The translations under genes and the position numbers were made by a program. Source: Rhodospirillales bacterium (GTDB lineage: Bacteria; Pseudomonadota; Alphaproteobacteria; Reyranellales; Reyranellaceae). From it: 64,000 nucleotides of DNA. The DNA lies in the NCBI GenBank assembly GCA_016699855.1, contig CP064988.1:3128501-3192500 (forward strand), given 5' to 3'. How positions within the stretch are numbered: position 1 is the stretch's first letter; each line of letters starts with the position of its first letter. Of the stretch, positions 53,768-62,898 are shown piece by piece. The notes beneath the pieces were generated by a model. That model made no database searches, was not told the DNA's origin, and saw nothing but the letters and a program-made list of their open reading frames with translations.

Positions 53768-54260
53768 GGACGGCAACGTCGTCGAGGATCGCTGGACGCG
53801 CGTCGACGACGCGGCGGAGATCCCCGCCGACGCGCCGGCGATCGTCGGCTTCGCGCGTCTCGCGCGCGAGGGGGACGCGCTGACGGGCCGCAACGGCCCG
53901 CTCGGCGTGGCGCTGCGCAACACCGACGCGGTCGAGGACCTGGCGCCCTACCTGCCGCGTCTCGCGCTGGTGGCGCTGGAGTTCCCGAAGTTCAGCGACG
54001 GGCGCGCCTTCTCGCAGGCCCGTCTGCTGCGCGAGCGCCACGGCTTCAAGGGCGAGCTGCGCGCCACCGGCAACGTGCTGCCCGACCAGCTTCTGCACAT
54101 GCGGCGCTGCGGTTTCGACGCCTTCGAGCTGGCCAAGGGCGATCCGGCCAAGTCGTGGGCGCGCGCCGTCCGTGGTTTCAGCGCCCACTACCAGCCCGCC
54201 GGCGACGCCGCCGCGCCGGTGTCGGCGCTGCGTCGTCGCGTCGCGGCCGCCGCCGACTGA
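53754..54260 (+). CDS. DUF934 protein of the sulfite-reduction cluster
   Basis: A 168-residue protein starting at the ATG at 53754, overlapping the proper 3' end of cysI by 14 bases. DUF934 proteins are regularly encoded directly after cysI in alphaproteobacteria and probably take part in sulfite reduction or its cofactor supply; their reaction is unknown. Visible stretches are P-L-L-R-D-G, L-E-F-P-K-F-S-D-G-R-A-F-S-Q-A-R and G-N-V-L-P-D-Q. No cysH gene follows, although one is often present in this cluster. Confidence 0.88.
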   Translation: MPLLRDGNVVEDRWTRVDDAAEIPADAPAIVGFARLAREGDALTGRNGPLGVALRNTDAVEDLAPYLPRLALVALEFPKFSDGRAFSQARLLRERHGFKGELRATGNVLPDQLLHMRRCGFDAFELAKGDPAKSWARAVRGFSAHYQPAGDAAAPVSALRRRVAAAAD

Positions 54261-54421
54261 GAGGTCATCGGCGCGTACCGGCGCCGCGCCGGCCTTCGTT
54301 CCTCCCCGATCTTCACCGGCGTGGCAACGCCGCGCGTTGGTGTACGATGCCCTCCGTGACGCGCGTCCTCCGAGGTGCGCGCCGCCGGCGCCCGACGCCG
54401 GTCCCTGGGGAGGGAAGCCGC

Positions 54422-55528
54422 ATGAGACGCGACACGCCACCGTTCCGCGCCGACCACGTCGGCAGCCTCCTGCGGTCGCCCGCGCTCAAGGCGGCGCGCG
54501 CCGAGCGCGAGCGCGGCGGCATCGGCGCCGTCGCGCTGCGGGCGATCGAGGACCGCGAGATCGCGGCCCTGGTGGCGCACCAGCAGGCCATCGGCCTCCA
54601 GTCGGTGACCGACGGCGAATACCGCCGCTCGATGTGGCATTTCGACTTCCTCGAGCGCCTCGGCGGCGTCGAGGGCTTCACGTCGGACCGCGGCATCCAG
54701 TTCCAGGGCGGCATCGCGACCAAGGCCAAGGGGCTACGGGTCGTCGGCAAGCTCGGCTTCAACGGCCATCCGATGATCGACCATTTCCGCTACCTGAGGA
54801 GCGTCGCCAAGGTGACGCCCAAGATGACGATCCCGTCGCCCAGCGTGCTGCATTTCCGGGGCGGCCGCAGCGCCGTCAGCGCCGAGGTCTATCCCGACAT
54901 GCGCGATTTCTACCGCGATCTCGGCGACGCTTACGGGCAGGCGGTGCGCGCCTTCGCCGACGCGGGCTGCCGCTATCTCCAGCTCGACGAGACCAACCTC
55001 ACCTACCTGTGCGACACGGAGCAGCGCCGCATCCTGGTCGAGCGCGGCGACGATCCCGACAAGCTGCCGGCGATCTACGCCGACATGATCAACCGGTCGA
55101 TCGCCGGGCGGCCGGCCGACATGACGATCGCCATGCACCTGTGCCGCGGCAATTTCCGATCGTCGTGGATCGCCACCGGCGGCTACGAGCCCGTCGCCGA
55201 GATCCTGTTCAACGGCATCGACGTCGACGCCTATTTCATGGAGTACGACACCGACCGCGCCGGCGGCTTCGAACCGCTGCGCTTCGTGCCCAAGGGCAAG
55301 ACCGTCGTGCTCGGCGTCGTGACCACGAAGACGGGCGTCCTGGAGTCCAAGGACGAGGTCAAGCGCCGTGTCGAGGCGGCCGCGAAGTTCGTCGACATCG
55401 ACCAACTTTGTCTGAGCCCGCAATGCGGCTTCGCCAGCACGGAGGAGGGCAACGTGCTCGCCGAGGAGGCGCAATGGGCGAAATTGCGCCTCGTCGTCGA
55501 GGTGGCGCGCGAGGTCTGGGGCGGCTGA
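54422..55528 (+). CDS. MetE C-terminal domain-like methyltransferase (cobalamin-independent methionine synthase family)
   Basis: A 368-residue protein equal to the C-terminal, zinc-binding half of MetE, a TIM-barrel. Features are R-A-D-H-V-G-S-L-L-R, the S-V-T-D-G-E-Y-R-R substrate segment, L-Q-L-D-E-T-N, Zn-ligand-like H-L-C-R-G-N and the final C-L-S-P-Q-C-G-F-A-S. Single-domain members act on homocysteine or other thiols using different methyl donors, or are of unknown function. It follows the sulfite cluster on the same strand after 161 bases, fitting a sulfur-metabolism role. Confidence 0.85.
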   Translation: MRRDTPPFRADHVGSLLRSPALKAARAERERGGIGAVALRAIEDREIAALVAHQQAIGLQSVTDGEYRRSMWHFDFLERLGGVEGFTSDRGIQFQGGIATKAKGLRVVGKLGFNGHPMIDHFRYLRSVAKVTPKMTIPSPSVLHFRGGRSAVSAEVYPDMRDFYRDLGDAYGQAVRAFADAGCRYLQLDETNLTYLCDTEQRRILVERGDDPDKLPAIYADMINRSIAGRPADMTIAMHLCRGNFRSSWIATGGYEPVAEILFNGIDVDAYFMEYDTDRAGGFEPLRFVPKGKTVVLGVVTTKTGVLESKDEVKRRVEAAAKFVDIDQLCLSPQCGFASTEEGNVLAEEAQWAKLRLVVEVAREVWGG

Positions 55529-55636
55529 GCGCCGCGGCGGCGCGCGCCGCATTGACTCGCCGCCGGGCCGCGTCGATAACCGATTCCGCACCGCGGCGCG
55601 CCCGATGCGCGGCGGCCACGTTTCCGGACGGAGCCC

Positions 55637-56341
55637 ATGGCGAAAAGCAAGGTCTACAAGGACGCCGCGTCGGCGCTGGAAGGCGTGCTCAGGGACGGCA
55701 TGATGGTCATGTGCGGCGGCTTCGGCCTGGTCGGCGTGCCCGACCGGCTGATCGGCGCGATGCGCGATTCCGGCGTCAAGGACCTGACCTGCGTGTCGAA
55801 CAACGCCGGCGTCGACGGCGCCGGCCTCGGCCTGCTCCTGGCGACGCGGCAGATCAAGAAGATGATCTCGTCCTATGTCGGAGAGAACAAGATCTTCGCC
55901 CAGCAGTACCTCGCCGGCGAGCTCGAGCTCGAGTTCAACCCACAGGGCACGCTGGCCGAGCGCTGCCGCGCCGGCGGCGCCGGCATTCCCGCCTTCTTCA
56001 CGCCGACCGGCGTCGGCACCGTCATCGCCGACGGCAAGGAGGTGCGCGAGTTCAACGGCCGCCGCTACGTCATGGAGACGGGCCTGTTCGCGGACGTCTC
56101 GCTGGTGCGCGCCTGGAAGGGCGACACCGCCGGCAACCTCGTCTACCGGAAGGCGGCGCGGAACTTCAATCCGATGATGGCGACCGCGTCGCGCTTCACC
56201 GTCGCCGAGGTCGAGGAGATCGTCGAGACCGGCGCGCTCGATCCCGACCACATCCACACGCCCGGCATCTTCGTGAAGCGCATCATCTGCGGCGCGCCCT
56301 ACGAGAAGAAGGTCGAGCAGCGCACGACGCGCAAGGCGTGA
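55637..56341 (+). CDS. scoA: 3-Oxoacid CoA-transferase subunit A
   Basis: A 234-residue subunit A of class I CoA-transferase (succinyl-CoA:3-ketoacid type). The CoA-binding strand G-G-F-G-L-V-G-V-P-D-R-L-I is near the start, followed by the V-S-N-N-A-G-V-D loop and the F-N-P-Q-G-T-L-A-E-R segment. With subunit B it moves CoA from succinyl-CoA to acetoacetate for ketone-body use. The partner gene is 157 bases downstream, with an inverted repeat between them. Confidence 0.95.
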   Translation: MAKSKVYKDAASALEGVLRDGMMVMCGGFGLVGVPDRLIGAMRDSGVKDLTCVSNNAGVDGAGLGLLLATRQIKKMISSYVGENKIFAQQYLAGELELEFNPQGTLAERCRAGGAGIPAFFTPTGVGTVIADGKEVREFNGRRYVMETGLFADVSLVRAWKGDTAGNLVYRKAARNFNPMMATASRFTVAEVEEIVETGALDPDHIHTPGIFVKRIICGAPYEKKVEQRTTRKA

Positions 56342-56384
56342 CGGCGGGCGGGACGGCGCGCGCTGTCTGGCGAACCCACCCCTT

Positions 56385-56471
56385 CCGTCATTCCGTGCGC
56401 AGCGAGGAATCTTTCGGCCGTGAAGCCGGCGCGGGAAGGTGAAAGATTCCTCGCTGCGCCCGGAATGACGG
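56385..56471. repeat. 31-bp imperfect inverted repeat between scoA and scoB
   Basis: Arms at 56385-56415 and 56441-56471 pair over 31 bases with one mismatch and a 25-base loop. The arm begins CCGTCATTCCG and contains GCGCAGCGAGGAATCTTTC. It is a dispersed bacterial repeat type by appearance, distinct from the REP-like pair at 48.5 kb. In the scoA-scoB mRNA it could form a strong hairpin that affects the ratio of subunits. Confidence 0.85.
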
Positions 56472-56498
56472 AGATACGGAAATTCTGAGGAGGCACAC

Positions 56499-57158
56499 AT
56501 GGCCTGGAACCGCGATCAGATCGCCGCGCGCGCGGCCAAGGAACTGAAGGACGGCTACTACGTGAACCTCGGCATCGGGATCCCGACGCTGGTGTCGAAC
56601 TACGTCGCCGAGGACATGGACGTCACCCTGCAGAGCGAGAACGGCATGCTCGGCGTCGGCCCGTTCCCGCTCGAGAACGAACTCGATCCCGACATCATCA
56701 ACGCCGGCAAGCAGACCGTCACCGAGATCAAGGGCACGTCGTATTTCTCGTCCGCCGACTCCTTCGGGATGGTGCGCGGCGGGCACATCGACCTGTCGAT
56801 CCTCGGCGCCATGGAGGTGGCCGAGAACGGCGACCTCGCGAACTGGATGATCCCCGGCAAGATGGTCAAGGGCATGGGCGGGGCGATGGATCTCGTCGCC
56901 GGCGTGAAGCGCGTCATCGTCGTGATGGAGCACGTCTCCAAGGACGGCGCCTCGAAGCTGCTGCCGGCCTGCACCCTGCCGCTGACCGGCCAGCGCGTCG
57001 TCGACATGGTGATCACGGAACTCGGCGTGTTCGGCGTCGACAAAGCCGGCGACGGCGGGGTGACCCTGATCCAGCTCGCCGACGGCGTGACGGTCGACGA
57101 GGTCAAAGCCAAGACCAAGGCCAAGCTGACGGTGCCGGCGTCGCTGCAAGCCGCCTGA
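56499..57158 (+). CDS. scoB: 3-Oxoacid CoA-transferase subunit B
   Basis: A 219-residue subunit B. The catalytic glutamate is E47 in Q-S-E-N-G-M-L-G, which forms the glutamyl-CoA thioester. V-N-L-G-I-G-I-P-T and G-A-M-D-L-V-A-G are other conserved segments. It acts with ScoA. The ATG at 56499 has GAGGAGG-like purines upstream (GAGGAGGC just before). A weak hairpin (GCCCCG/CGGGGC, 57191-57208) lies 33 bases past the stop. Confidence 0.95.
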   Translation: MAWNRDQIAARAAKELKDGYYVNLGIGIPTLVSNYVAEDMDVTLQSENGMLGVGPFPLENELDPDIINAGKQTVTEIKGTSYFSSADSFGMVRGGHIDLSILGAMEVAENGDLANWMIPGKMVKGMGGAMDLVAGVKRVIVVMEHVSKDGASKLLPACTLPLTGQRVVDMVITELGVFGVDKAGDGGVTLIQLADGVTVDEVKAKTKAKLTVPASLQAA

Positions 57159-57190
57159 TTTCGCTTTTCTGCCCGTTCAGGCGTCCAGAT

Positions 57191-57208
57191 GCCCCGCGTT
57201 TTCGGGGC
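57191..57208. other. Short hairpin after scoB
   Basis: GCCCCG (57191-57196) and CGGGGC (57203-57208) pair around CGTTTT. There is no T run, so it is only weak evidence of a terminator in the 203-base gap between scoB and the EamA gene; nothing else was seen in that gap. Confidence 0.3.
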
Positions 57209-57361
57209 TCCAGCCGCATCATGGCGTAAGGATGGACGTGTTTCGGCGGTTTGGGTGGCCGAGGCATGCGTTTTCGGACGTGGTCGGCTGATATCGCATA
57301 GCGTATTGATGACGGCGTCGCGGCGATGGCATCGAGTGATGTCCCGCCGCCGGAGTCCGCC

Positions 57362-58312
57362 ATGTTCGCCGCCGGGTCGCCCGCGTTTCCGATGCCGTTG
57401 ATCGCCGCCGTCCGGGCGCTGCCGCCGAACCTGCGCGGCGCTCTCTGGATCATCGCCAGCGGCTTCGTCTTCACGAGCGTCAGCGTCTTCATCCGCCTGT
57501 CTGTGCGCGAACTGGACAGCCTCCAGGTCTCGTTCTTCCGCGCCGTCTTCGGCCTGCTGTTCATCGCCCCGGCGTTGATCCGCTTGCGCATGAATCCGCT
57601 GGGGACGTCGCGCCTGGGGCAGCATTTCTGGCGCGCCGCGCTGGGCACCGCGTCGATGGCCTGCGGCTTCTACGCGGCGGCGCATCTGCACATCGCCGAG
57701 TCGACCTCGATCAGCTTCGCCGCGCCCCTGTTCATCACCGCCATCGCCGCGTTGTTCATGGGCGAGGACGTGCGCTGGCGCCGCTGGGCCGCGACCATCG
57801 CGGGCTTCGCCGGCGTCGTCATCATGCTGCGGCCCGGCGCCGAGACCCTGCAATGGGCCGCGCTGGTCGCGGTCGCCGGCGCGTTCCTGACGGCCTGCTC
57901 GGCGATGCTGGTGAAGCAGCTTTCGGCGCACGAGCCGCCGATGCGCATGCTGGCGACCTTCGCGATCTTCTCGACGCTGTTCCTGGTCGGCCCGGCGATC
58001 TGGGTGTGGCGCTGGCCCTCGCCGCATGTCTGGCTGTACGTCGCCGCGATCGGCGTCTGCGCCACCATCGGCCAGTATTTCTGGGTGCGCGCCTACGCCA
58101 TCGCCCAGGCCTCGGCGGTGGCGCCGTTCGACTATTTCCGCATGCCGTTCTCGGTGCTGGTCGGCTTCGTGATGTTCTCGGAGCTGCCGACCATCTGGAC
58201 CTTCGTCGGCACCATGGTGATCGCCGCCTCGGGCCTCTACATCGCCCACCGCGAGGCGGTGCGCGGCAAGCGCATCACCGCAGAGGTCAAGCCGCACAAG
58301 AACCTGGCCTGA
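57362..58312 (+). CDS. EamA/DMT-family permease
   Basis: A 316-residue membrane protein with ten hydrophobic helices in two EamA repeats (about 20-150 and 165-300). Typical stretches are V-S-F-F-R-A-V-F-G-L-L-F near helix 2 and F-A-A-P-L-F-I-T-A-I-A-A in helix 4. The family moves amino acids, nucleotides or drugs. The ATG at 57362 is preferred because GGAG is 6 bases before it; an ATG at 57326 lacks a ribosome site. It converges on rmuC with a 6-bp gap. Confidence 0.88.
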   Translation: MFAAGSPAFPMPLIAAVRALPPNLRGALWIIASGFVFTSVSVFIRLSVRELDSLQVSFFRAVFGLLFIAPALIRLRMNPLGTSRLGQHFWRAALGTASMACGFYAAAHLHIAESTSISFAAPLFITAIAALFMGEDVRWRRWAATIAGFAGVVIMLRPGAETLQWAALVAVAGAFLTACSAMLVKQLSAHEPPMRMLATFAIFSTLFLVGPAIWVWRWPSPHVWLYVAAIGVCATIGQYFWVRAYAIAQASAVAPFDYFRMPFSVLVGFVMFSELPTIWTFVGTMVIAASGLYIAHREAVRGKRITAEVKPHKNLA

Positions 58313-58318
58313 TCCGGC

Positions 58319-59920
58319 TCAGGACGGCGGCGCGGCCGGCGGAAGCTGGAGATCGCCGCCGAGGCGCGGCTCGCGCACCGCCGTCTCGATCTCCTTGAGG
58401 TCGGGCAGATCCTTGGGGCGTTCACCCGGCGTCAGGTCGCGAAGTTGCCGGGCGGTCGGGAACACGCGGCCCTCGAGGCTGCCGATGAAGCGGTTGTACT
58501 GCGCGGCGGCGGCCTCGAGGCTCTTGCCCAGCGCCAGCACCGGTTCGCCCATCGTCGACAGGCGCTGATAGAGCTCGGTGCCAAGGCGGCCGATCTCGCG
58601 CGCGTTCTCGGTGGTCTTGATCTGGTTCCAGCCATAGGCGACGGCCTTTGCCAGCGCCACCAGCGTCGTCGGCGTCACCACCAGCACGCGCCGCGAGATC
58701 GCGTACTCGAACAGGTCGGGGTCACGCTCGGCGGCGGCGCTGTAGAAATTCTCGCCCGGCACGAACATGGCGACGAAGTCCGGCGCGTCGTCGAACTGCG
58801 ACCAGTAATCCTTGGCCGCCAGCAGGGTGACGTGCTGCTTGAGCTGGCGGGCGTGCTCCATCAGCTTCGCGTCGCGCGCCGCCTCGTCGGGCGCGTCGAT
58901 CGATTCGAGATAGGCCGACAGCGACGTCTTGGCGTCGACCACGATGCTGCGGCCGCCGGGCAGGCGGATGACGGCGTCGGGACGCAGCCGGCCGCTCTCG
59001 GTGTCGACGCTGTGCTCCAGCACGAAGTCGACGTGCTCGCTCATGCCCGCGAGCTCCATGACGCGCCGCAACTGGTGCTCGCCCCAGCGGCCGCGCGTCT
59101 TAGGCGCCGCCCGCAGCGCCATGGCCAGCCCGCTGGCGGCGCCGCGCACCGATTCCTGGCCGCGCACGACGTCCTCGAGCTGCTGGCGCATCGCGCCGTA
59201 GGCCTTGGCGTTCTCCTGCTCCAGATCGGTCAGGCGCTTCTGGTAGGCCAGCAGCGTCTCGGCGACGGGTTTGACCAGCCCGTCGATCGCCGCCTGGCGC
59301 TTCTCGAGATCCGCGTCGGCGGCCCCCAGGCGCTTGCCGTGCTCGGCCTCGACCAGCTCGCGGTGGCTCTTGAGCAGCTCGTCGGCGCGCTCGACCAGCG
59401 ATTTGCGGCTCTGTTCCAGCGCGGCGTCGGCCAGCGCCTTCATGCGCGCCTCGACGTCGTCGCGCAGCGCGGTCAACGCCGCGACCTTCTCGCCCTGCGC
59501 CTTCTCGCGCTCGACCAGCTCCGTCTCGAGCCGGCTCTTCTCGGCGGCGAGCGCGTCGAGCCGGGCGCGGGCCGCCGTCAGCTCGCCTTCGACCACCGGC
59601 ACGCGCTCGGCCTGCGCCGCGAGGCGCGATTTCTCGGACAGCAACGCGTCGCCCGCGTCCTCGGCGGCGCGCAGGCGGTTCTCGAGCTCCGGCACGCGCG
59701 CCGCCACCGTCTCCAGCGCCGCGAACCGCACGCGCTCCTCGTGGACGGCCGTCGCGGCCGCCGTGGCCTCGGCCCGGGCGGCGTCGCGCTCGCCCAGCGC
59801 GGCGCGCAGGCGCGGGCCGCGCATCAACCCGCCGATCCACGCGCCGACGCCGAGCGCCACCAGCGCGGCGGCGACGAGCGGCCAGATCAGGTCCGGCGGA
59901 ATGGTCGGGAGCGGGGGCAT
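58319..59920 (-). CDS. rmuC: DNA recombination protein RmuC
   Basis: A 533-residue protein. An N-terminal transmembrane segment (about 10-32: I-W-P-L-V-A-A-A-L-V-A-L-G-V-G-A-W-I) is followed by a long Ala/Glu/Arg coiled coil (about 45-240), then the conserved RmuC nuclease-like domain (about 265-470) with R-G-R-W-G-E-H-Q-L and S-I-V-V-D-A-K-T-S, the latter a PD-(D/E)xK-like strand. The family limits inversions and recombination at repeats. The ATG at 59920 starts the membrane segment. It is upstream-adjacent to a secreted protein gene on the same strand. Confidence 0.93.
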   Translation of the reverse strand: MPPLPTIPPDLIWPLVAAALVALGVGAWIGGLMRGPRLRAALGERDAARAEATAAATAVHEERVRFAALETVAARVPELENRLRAAEDAGDALLSEKSRLAAQAERVPVVEGELTAARARLDALAAEKSRLETELVEREKAQGEKVAALTALRDDVEARMKALADAALEQSRKSLVERADELLKSHRELVEAEHGKRLGAADADLEKRQAAIDGLVKPVAETLLAYQKRLTDLEQENAKAYGAMRQQLEDVVRGQESVRGAASGLAMALRAAPKTRGRWGEHQLRRVMELAGMSEHVDFVLEHSVDTESGRLRPDAVIRLPGGRSIVVDAKTSLSAYLESIDAPDEAARDAKLMEHARQLKQHVTLLAAKDYWSQFDDAPDFVAMFVPGENFYSAAAERDPDLFEYAISRRVLVVTPTTLVALAKAVAYGWNQIKTTENAREIGRLGTELYQRLSTMGEPVLALGKSLEAAAAQYNRFIGSLEGRVFPTARQLRDLTPGERPKDLPDLKEIETAVREPRLGGDLQLPPAAPPS

Positions 59921-59979
59921 CGGCGGTCTCTTGGTTGCCGGCGAGACTCGCAGATCGCGCCCCGCCGATCAACGCGGCC

Positions 59980-61326
59980 TCACCGTTTCACCGCGTCGAC
60001 GCGCGTGATGTCGGTCCGGCCGCCGGTCGGCAGCGGTATCAGGCCGGGCAGCGTCGGCTGGAAGGTGTCGCGCCGGAACGTATAGGTGATCCGGAACGGC
60101 CCGTAGGTCACCTGCTGGGCGCCGGCCCCGCAGGCGTAGGTCTGCACGCACGCGACGGTGCACGGCCCGGTGACGCCGGGCAGCGCGCCGAGCGCGTCGC
60201 GGCCGGCCGGCTGGTTGCCGGGCCCGACGTCGAACACGAAATGCGAATCGGGGAAGCTGTTGCGCGCCTGGCCACCGGCCGGGACGTTCCATGGCATCTC
60301 GATGTTGCCGATCGGCAGGCGGATCGAGTTGCCCTGCCCGCCGACCGTGAAATTGCGGTGGCCGCCGGTGCCGCACAGCGCGGCGGCGTTGGGGATGGCG
60401 CACGTGTTCGAGGCCGCGTCGAGCCGCACGGTCTCGACAATGCGGGCGCCGCTCCAGTTGCGCGCGGCCGGCCGCGCCTCCATCGTCGAGACGATGCCGC
60501 CGCCGGTGCGGCCGCCGCGCGCGAACCATTGGCGGTCGACGATGTCGTCGTGCGCCGTGGCGCCGCTGACGACCAGCGAGTCGGGACAGGATGGATCGCC
60601 GCCAGCGTCGGGACAGTAGAGCGAGAGCGCCTGCACGACGCGCTGCCGCGGCAGGACGAAGGTGTCGGCCACCGCGACGGAGATCGCCGAGACGCCGCCA
60701 GTCGCACGGCAGGCGATCGTGGCCAGGCCCTCCTCCACCACGTTGGCGGGCAGCCGGGTGCGGCCGAAGCCGCCCTCGGGGTGGTGCCACCGCCCCTCCT
60801 CGCGGGCGACGCGGAAGAAGCTCCGCGCACCGCGGCCGGTGATCCGGGAGCACTCGATGGCGAGATCGGCGGCGTAGTCGAACTGGGTGAAGCGCACCAC
60901 GCGCGCGCGCACGCCGCTGACCATCTCGTCCTGCGCGCAGGTCATCGCGGGGTGCGCGTCGCCGCCGCCGCCGCCGGCCGCGGCGCCCGGCCGCGACGCG
61001 GTCCAGCGGCAGCCGTTGGCGTCGCACACCGGCGTGGCGCAGGCGACCTGTACGCGGTCGAGCACGTTGCCGCGCCGGATGCCGACGCCGACGATCGCGT
61101 CGCCCGCCGGACAGCGCAGGGCGCTGAGCTCGTAGTTGACGCCGAGGCGTCTGCCGCCAGCCTGGCCGCCGGGGCGGTTCGCGGTGTCGACCTCGCCGGG
61201 TCCAGGCCGCGATTGCAGCGTCTGGACGGTGCGCTGCGCCGAGGCGGCGCCGGGAAGGGACCACGTGACGGCGGCCGCCAAAAGCGCCGGCGCGAGCAGA
61301 CACGCGAGGAACGGACGATCAGGCAT
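59980..61326 (-). CDS. Secreted protein of unknown function with many cysteines
   Basis: A 448-residue protein with a signal peptide (L-A-C-L-L-A-P-A-L-L-A-A-A-V-T-W-S-L, cleaved about A-S-A-Q, residue 31). The mature part carries paired cysteines (for example A-L-R-C-P, C-D-A-N-G-C-R-W, L-Y-C-P, A-C-V-Q-T-Y-A-C-G) consistent with disulfides outside the cytoplasm. No known domain was recognised, though repeated G-x-G and D-x-I-V-G-V-G-I patterns suggest beta-rich repeats. The ATG at 61326 is used; an in-frame GTG at 61338 is possible. Confidence 0.6.
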   Translation of the reverse strand: MPDRPFLACLLAPALLAAAVTWSLPGAASAQRTVQTLQSRPGPGEVDTANRPGGQAGGRRLGVNYELSALRCPAGDAIVGVGIRRGNVLDRVQVACATPVCDANGCRWTASRPGAAAGGGGGDAHPAMTCAQDEMVSGVRARVVRFTQFDYAADLAIECSRITGRGARSFFRVAREEGRWHHPEGGFGRTRLPANVVEEGLATIACRATGGVSAISVAVADTFVLPRQRVVQALSLYCPDAGGDPSCPDSLVVSGATAHDDIVDRQWFARGGRTGGGIVSTMEARPAARNWSGARIVETVRLDAASNTCAIPNAAALCGTGGHRNFTVGGQGNSIRLPIGNIEMPWNVPAGGQARNSFPDSHFVFDVGPGNQPAGRDALGALPGVTGPCTVACVQTYACGAGAQQVTYGPFRITYTFRRDTFQPTLPGLIPLPTGGRTDITRVDAVKR

Positions 61327-61399
61327 GGCCGGCTCCACCGCTGGCCGGCGGTCGCGCCCCGGCCGATGCGGCCAGCCTAACGCCTAGCCGCGCAGGCCT

Positions 61400-61750
61400 T
61401 CAATCGACGTCGATGGATTTCAGCCAGCGGCCGGCCCGTGCGCGGTGCGCGTCGGTGATGCTGCCGCCGACGATCTTAAGCGCCGTAAGCAGGACCGCGG
61501 CGTCGTCGGTGAAGCCGAGCGCCGCGATGAAGTCGGGCACGGCGTCGATCGGCAGGACGAAATACGCCAGCGCCCCGACCAGCGTGGCGCGCACCTTGAA
61601 CGGCGTCGCCGGATCGCGGGCGCAGAACCACGCCGCCACGGCGTCCTCGGCGAACGGCACGCGGCGGGCGACCGATTTGATCTTGTTGACGAATCCCGCG
61701 CGGACGGTGGCGGCGTTCTGGGCGTAGCTGCGGGAATCCGACATGGGCAT
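61400..61750 (-). CDS. DUF1232/YkvA-type protein
   Basis: A 116-residue protein with the DUF1232 signature: hydrophobic A-L-A-Y-F-V-L-P-I-D-A-V-P-D-F-I near residues 60-75, and G-F-T-D-D-A-A-V. It probably associates with the membrane by one helix. The function is not known. It starts at the ATG at 61750. A 155-base gap separates it from the divergent Bug-type gene. Confidence 0.85.
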   Translation of the reverse strand: MPMSDSRSYAQNAATVRAGFVNKIKSVARRVPFAEDAVAAWFCARDPATPFKVRATLVGALAYFVLPIDAVPDFIAALGFTDDAAVLLTALKIVGGSITDAHRARAGRWLKSIDVD

Positions 61751-61905
61751 CGCGAACCTCCACGGTCCGGCGGTGAGATGGGCACGCCTGCGCCGGAAAC
61801 AAGTGCCGCCCGTGGCCCGCGCGCTCGACAGCCGGCGCTTCGGACGGTAAACGCCGTCGCCGTCCGAAACCGCGCCATCATGCGTCCACCTCGGGGAATG
61901 TCCAG

Positions 61906-62898
61906 ATGATCCGTCGTACCACCCGCCGTGCCGCCTTGGGCGCCGCCGGCGCCACTCTCGCCGCCGCCCTGTCGCGTGGCGCGCACGCGCAGGGCGCCGA
62001 CTGGCCGAAGCAGCCGATCAAGTTCGTGGTGCCGTTCCCGCCGGGCGGCTCGGTCGATCCGCTGGCCCGGCTTGTGGCGCAGCGGCTGACGGAGACCCAT
62101 GGGTGGAACATCGTGATCGACAACCGCGCCGGCGCCAGCGGCTCGGTCGGCACGGCCATCGTCGCGAAGGCGCCGCCCGACGGCCACAGCTTCGTGTTCG
62201 TGTTCGACACCCACGGCGTCAATCCGACGCTGATCCCCGGGATGCCGTTCGACACCCAGAAGGACCTCGATCCGGTCAGCGTGGTCAGCACCTCGTCGAT
62301 GGTGTTCTCGACCCACGAGAGCCGCCCGTACAAGAGCTTCGCCGACGTCGTCGCCGCCGTGAAGGCCAAGCCGGACTCCGTGTCGTTCGGCAGCATCGGC
62401 AACGGCAGCCTCGCGCATCTCACGATGATGCTGCTGCAGAAGCAAGGCGGGTTCCGCATCCTGCACGTGCCCTACAAGGGCGGCGCGCCGATGCTGCAGG
62501 ACGCCGTGGCCGGCCAGATCGACACCGCGTTCTCGACCGTGGCGCACCAGATGCCGCAGATCCGCAATGGCAAGCTGCGCCCGCTGGTGGTCACCGGCGA
62601 CAAGCGCGCGCCGCAGCTACCCGACGTGCCGTCGCTGGCCGAGGTCGGCTTCCCCGGCTTCTCCGCCAAGGCGTGGTGGGGCGTGCTCGCGCCGGCCGGC
62701 ACGCCGAAGCCGATCATCGAGCGCATGAACGCCGAGCTGCGCCGCATCCTCGGCGAGCCGGCCGTCAAGCAGCGGCTGGCCGACCAGCTCGGCATGGACA
62801 TCTGGGCGAGTTCGCCGGAGGAAATGCGCGCCTTCGTCGCCGCCGAGATCGACCGCTGGGGCAAGGTCGTGCGCGAGAACGGCATCAAGGCCGATTGA
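61906..62898 (+). CDS. Bug/TctC-type periplasmic substrate-binding protein
   Basis: A 330-residue exported protein. A Tat-type start (R-R-T-T-R-R-A-A-L-G-A-A-G) is followed by a hydrophobic stretch and cleavage after A-H-A-Q (about 29). The mature fold is the tripartite tricarboxylate transporter receptor/Bug family: F-V-V-P-F-P-P-G-G-S-V-D-P-L-A-R, V-D-N-R-A-G-A-S-G-S-V-G, and V-P-Y-K-G-G-A-P. It binds a carboxylate ligand for uptake or sensing. No TctA/TctB genes are adjacent, as is usual for orphan Bug proteins. It precedes a MarR regulator by 111 bases. Confidence 0.92.
   Translation: MIRRTTRRAALGAAGATLAAALSRGAHAQGADWPKQPIKFVVPFPPGGSVDPLARLVAQRLTETHGWNIVIDNRAGASGSVGTAIVAKAPPDGHSFVFVFDTHGVNPTLIPGMPFDTQKDLDPVSVVSTSSMVFSTHESRPYKSFADVVAAVKAKPDSVSFGSIGNGSLAHLTMMLLQKQGGFRILHVPYKGGAPMLQDAVAGQIDTAFSTVAHQMPQIRNGKLRPLVVTGDKRAPQLPDVPSLAEVGFPGFSAKAWWGVLAPAGTPKPIIERMNAELRRILGEPAVKQRLADQLGMDIWASSPEEMRAFVAAEIDRWGKVVRENGIKAD

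Noticed and set aside
54261..54421. SAM or SAH riboswitch ahead of the MetE-like gene
   Set aside because: The leader is GC-rich with hairpins but I could not find the conserved cores of known SAM-II or SAH motifs.
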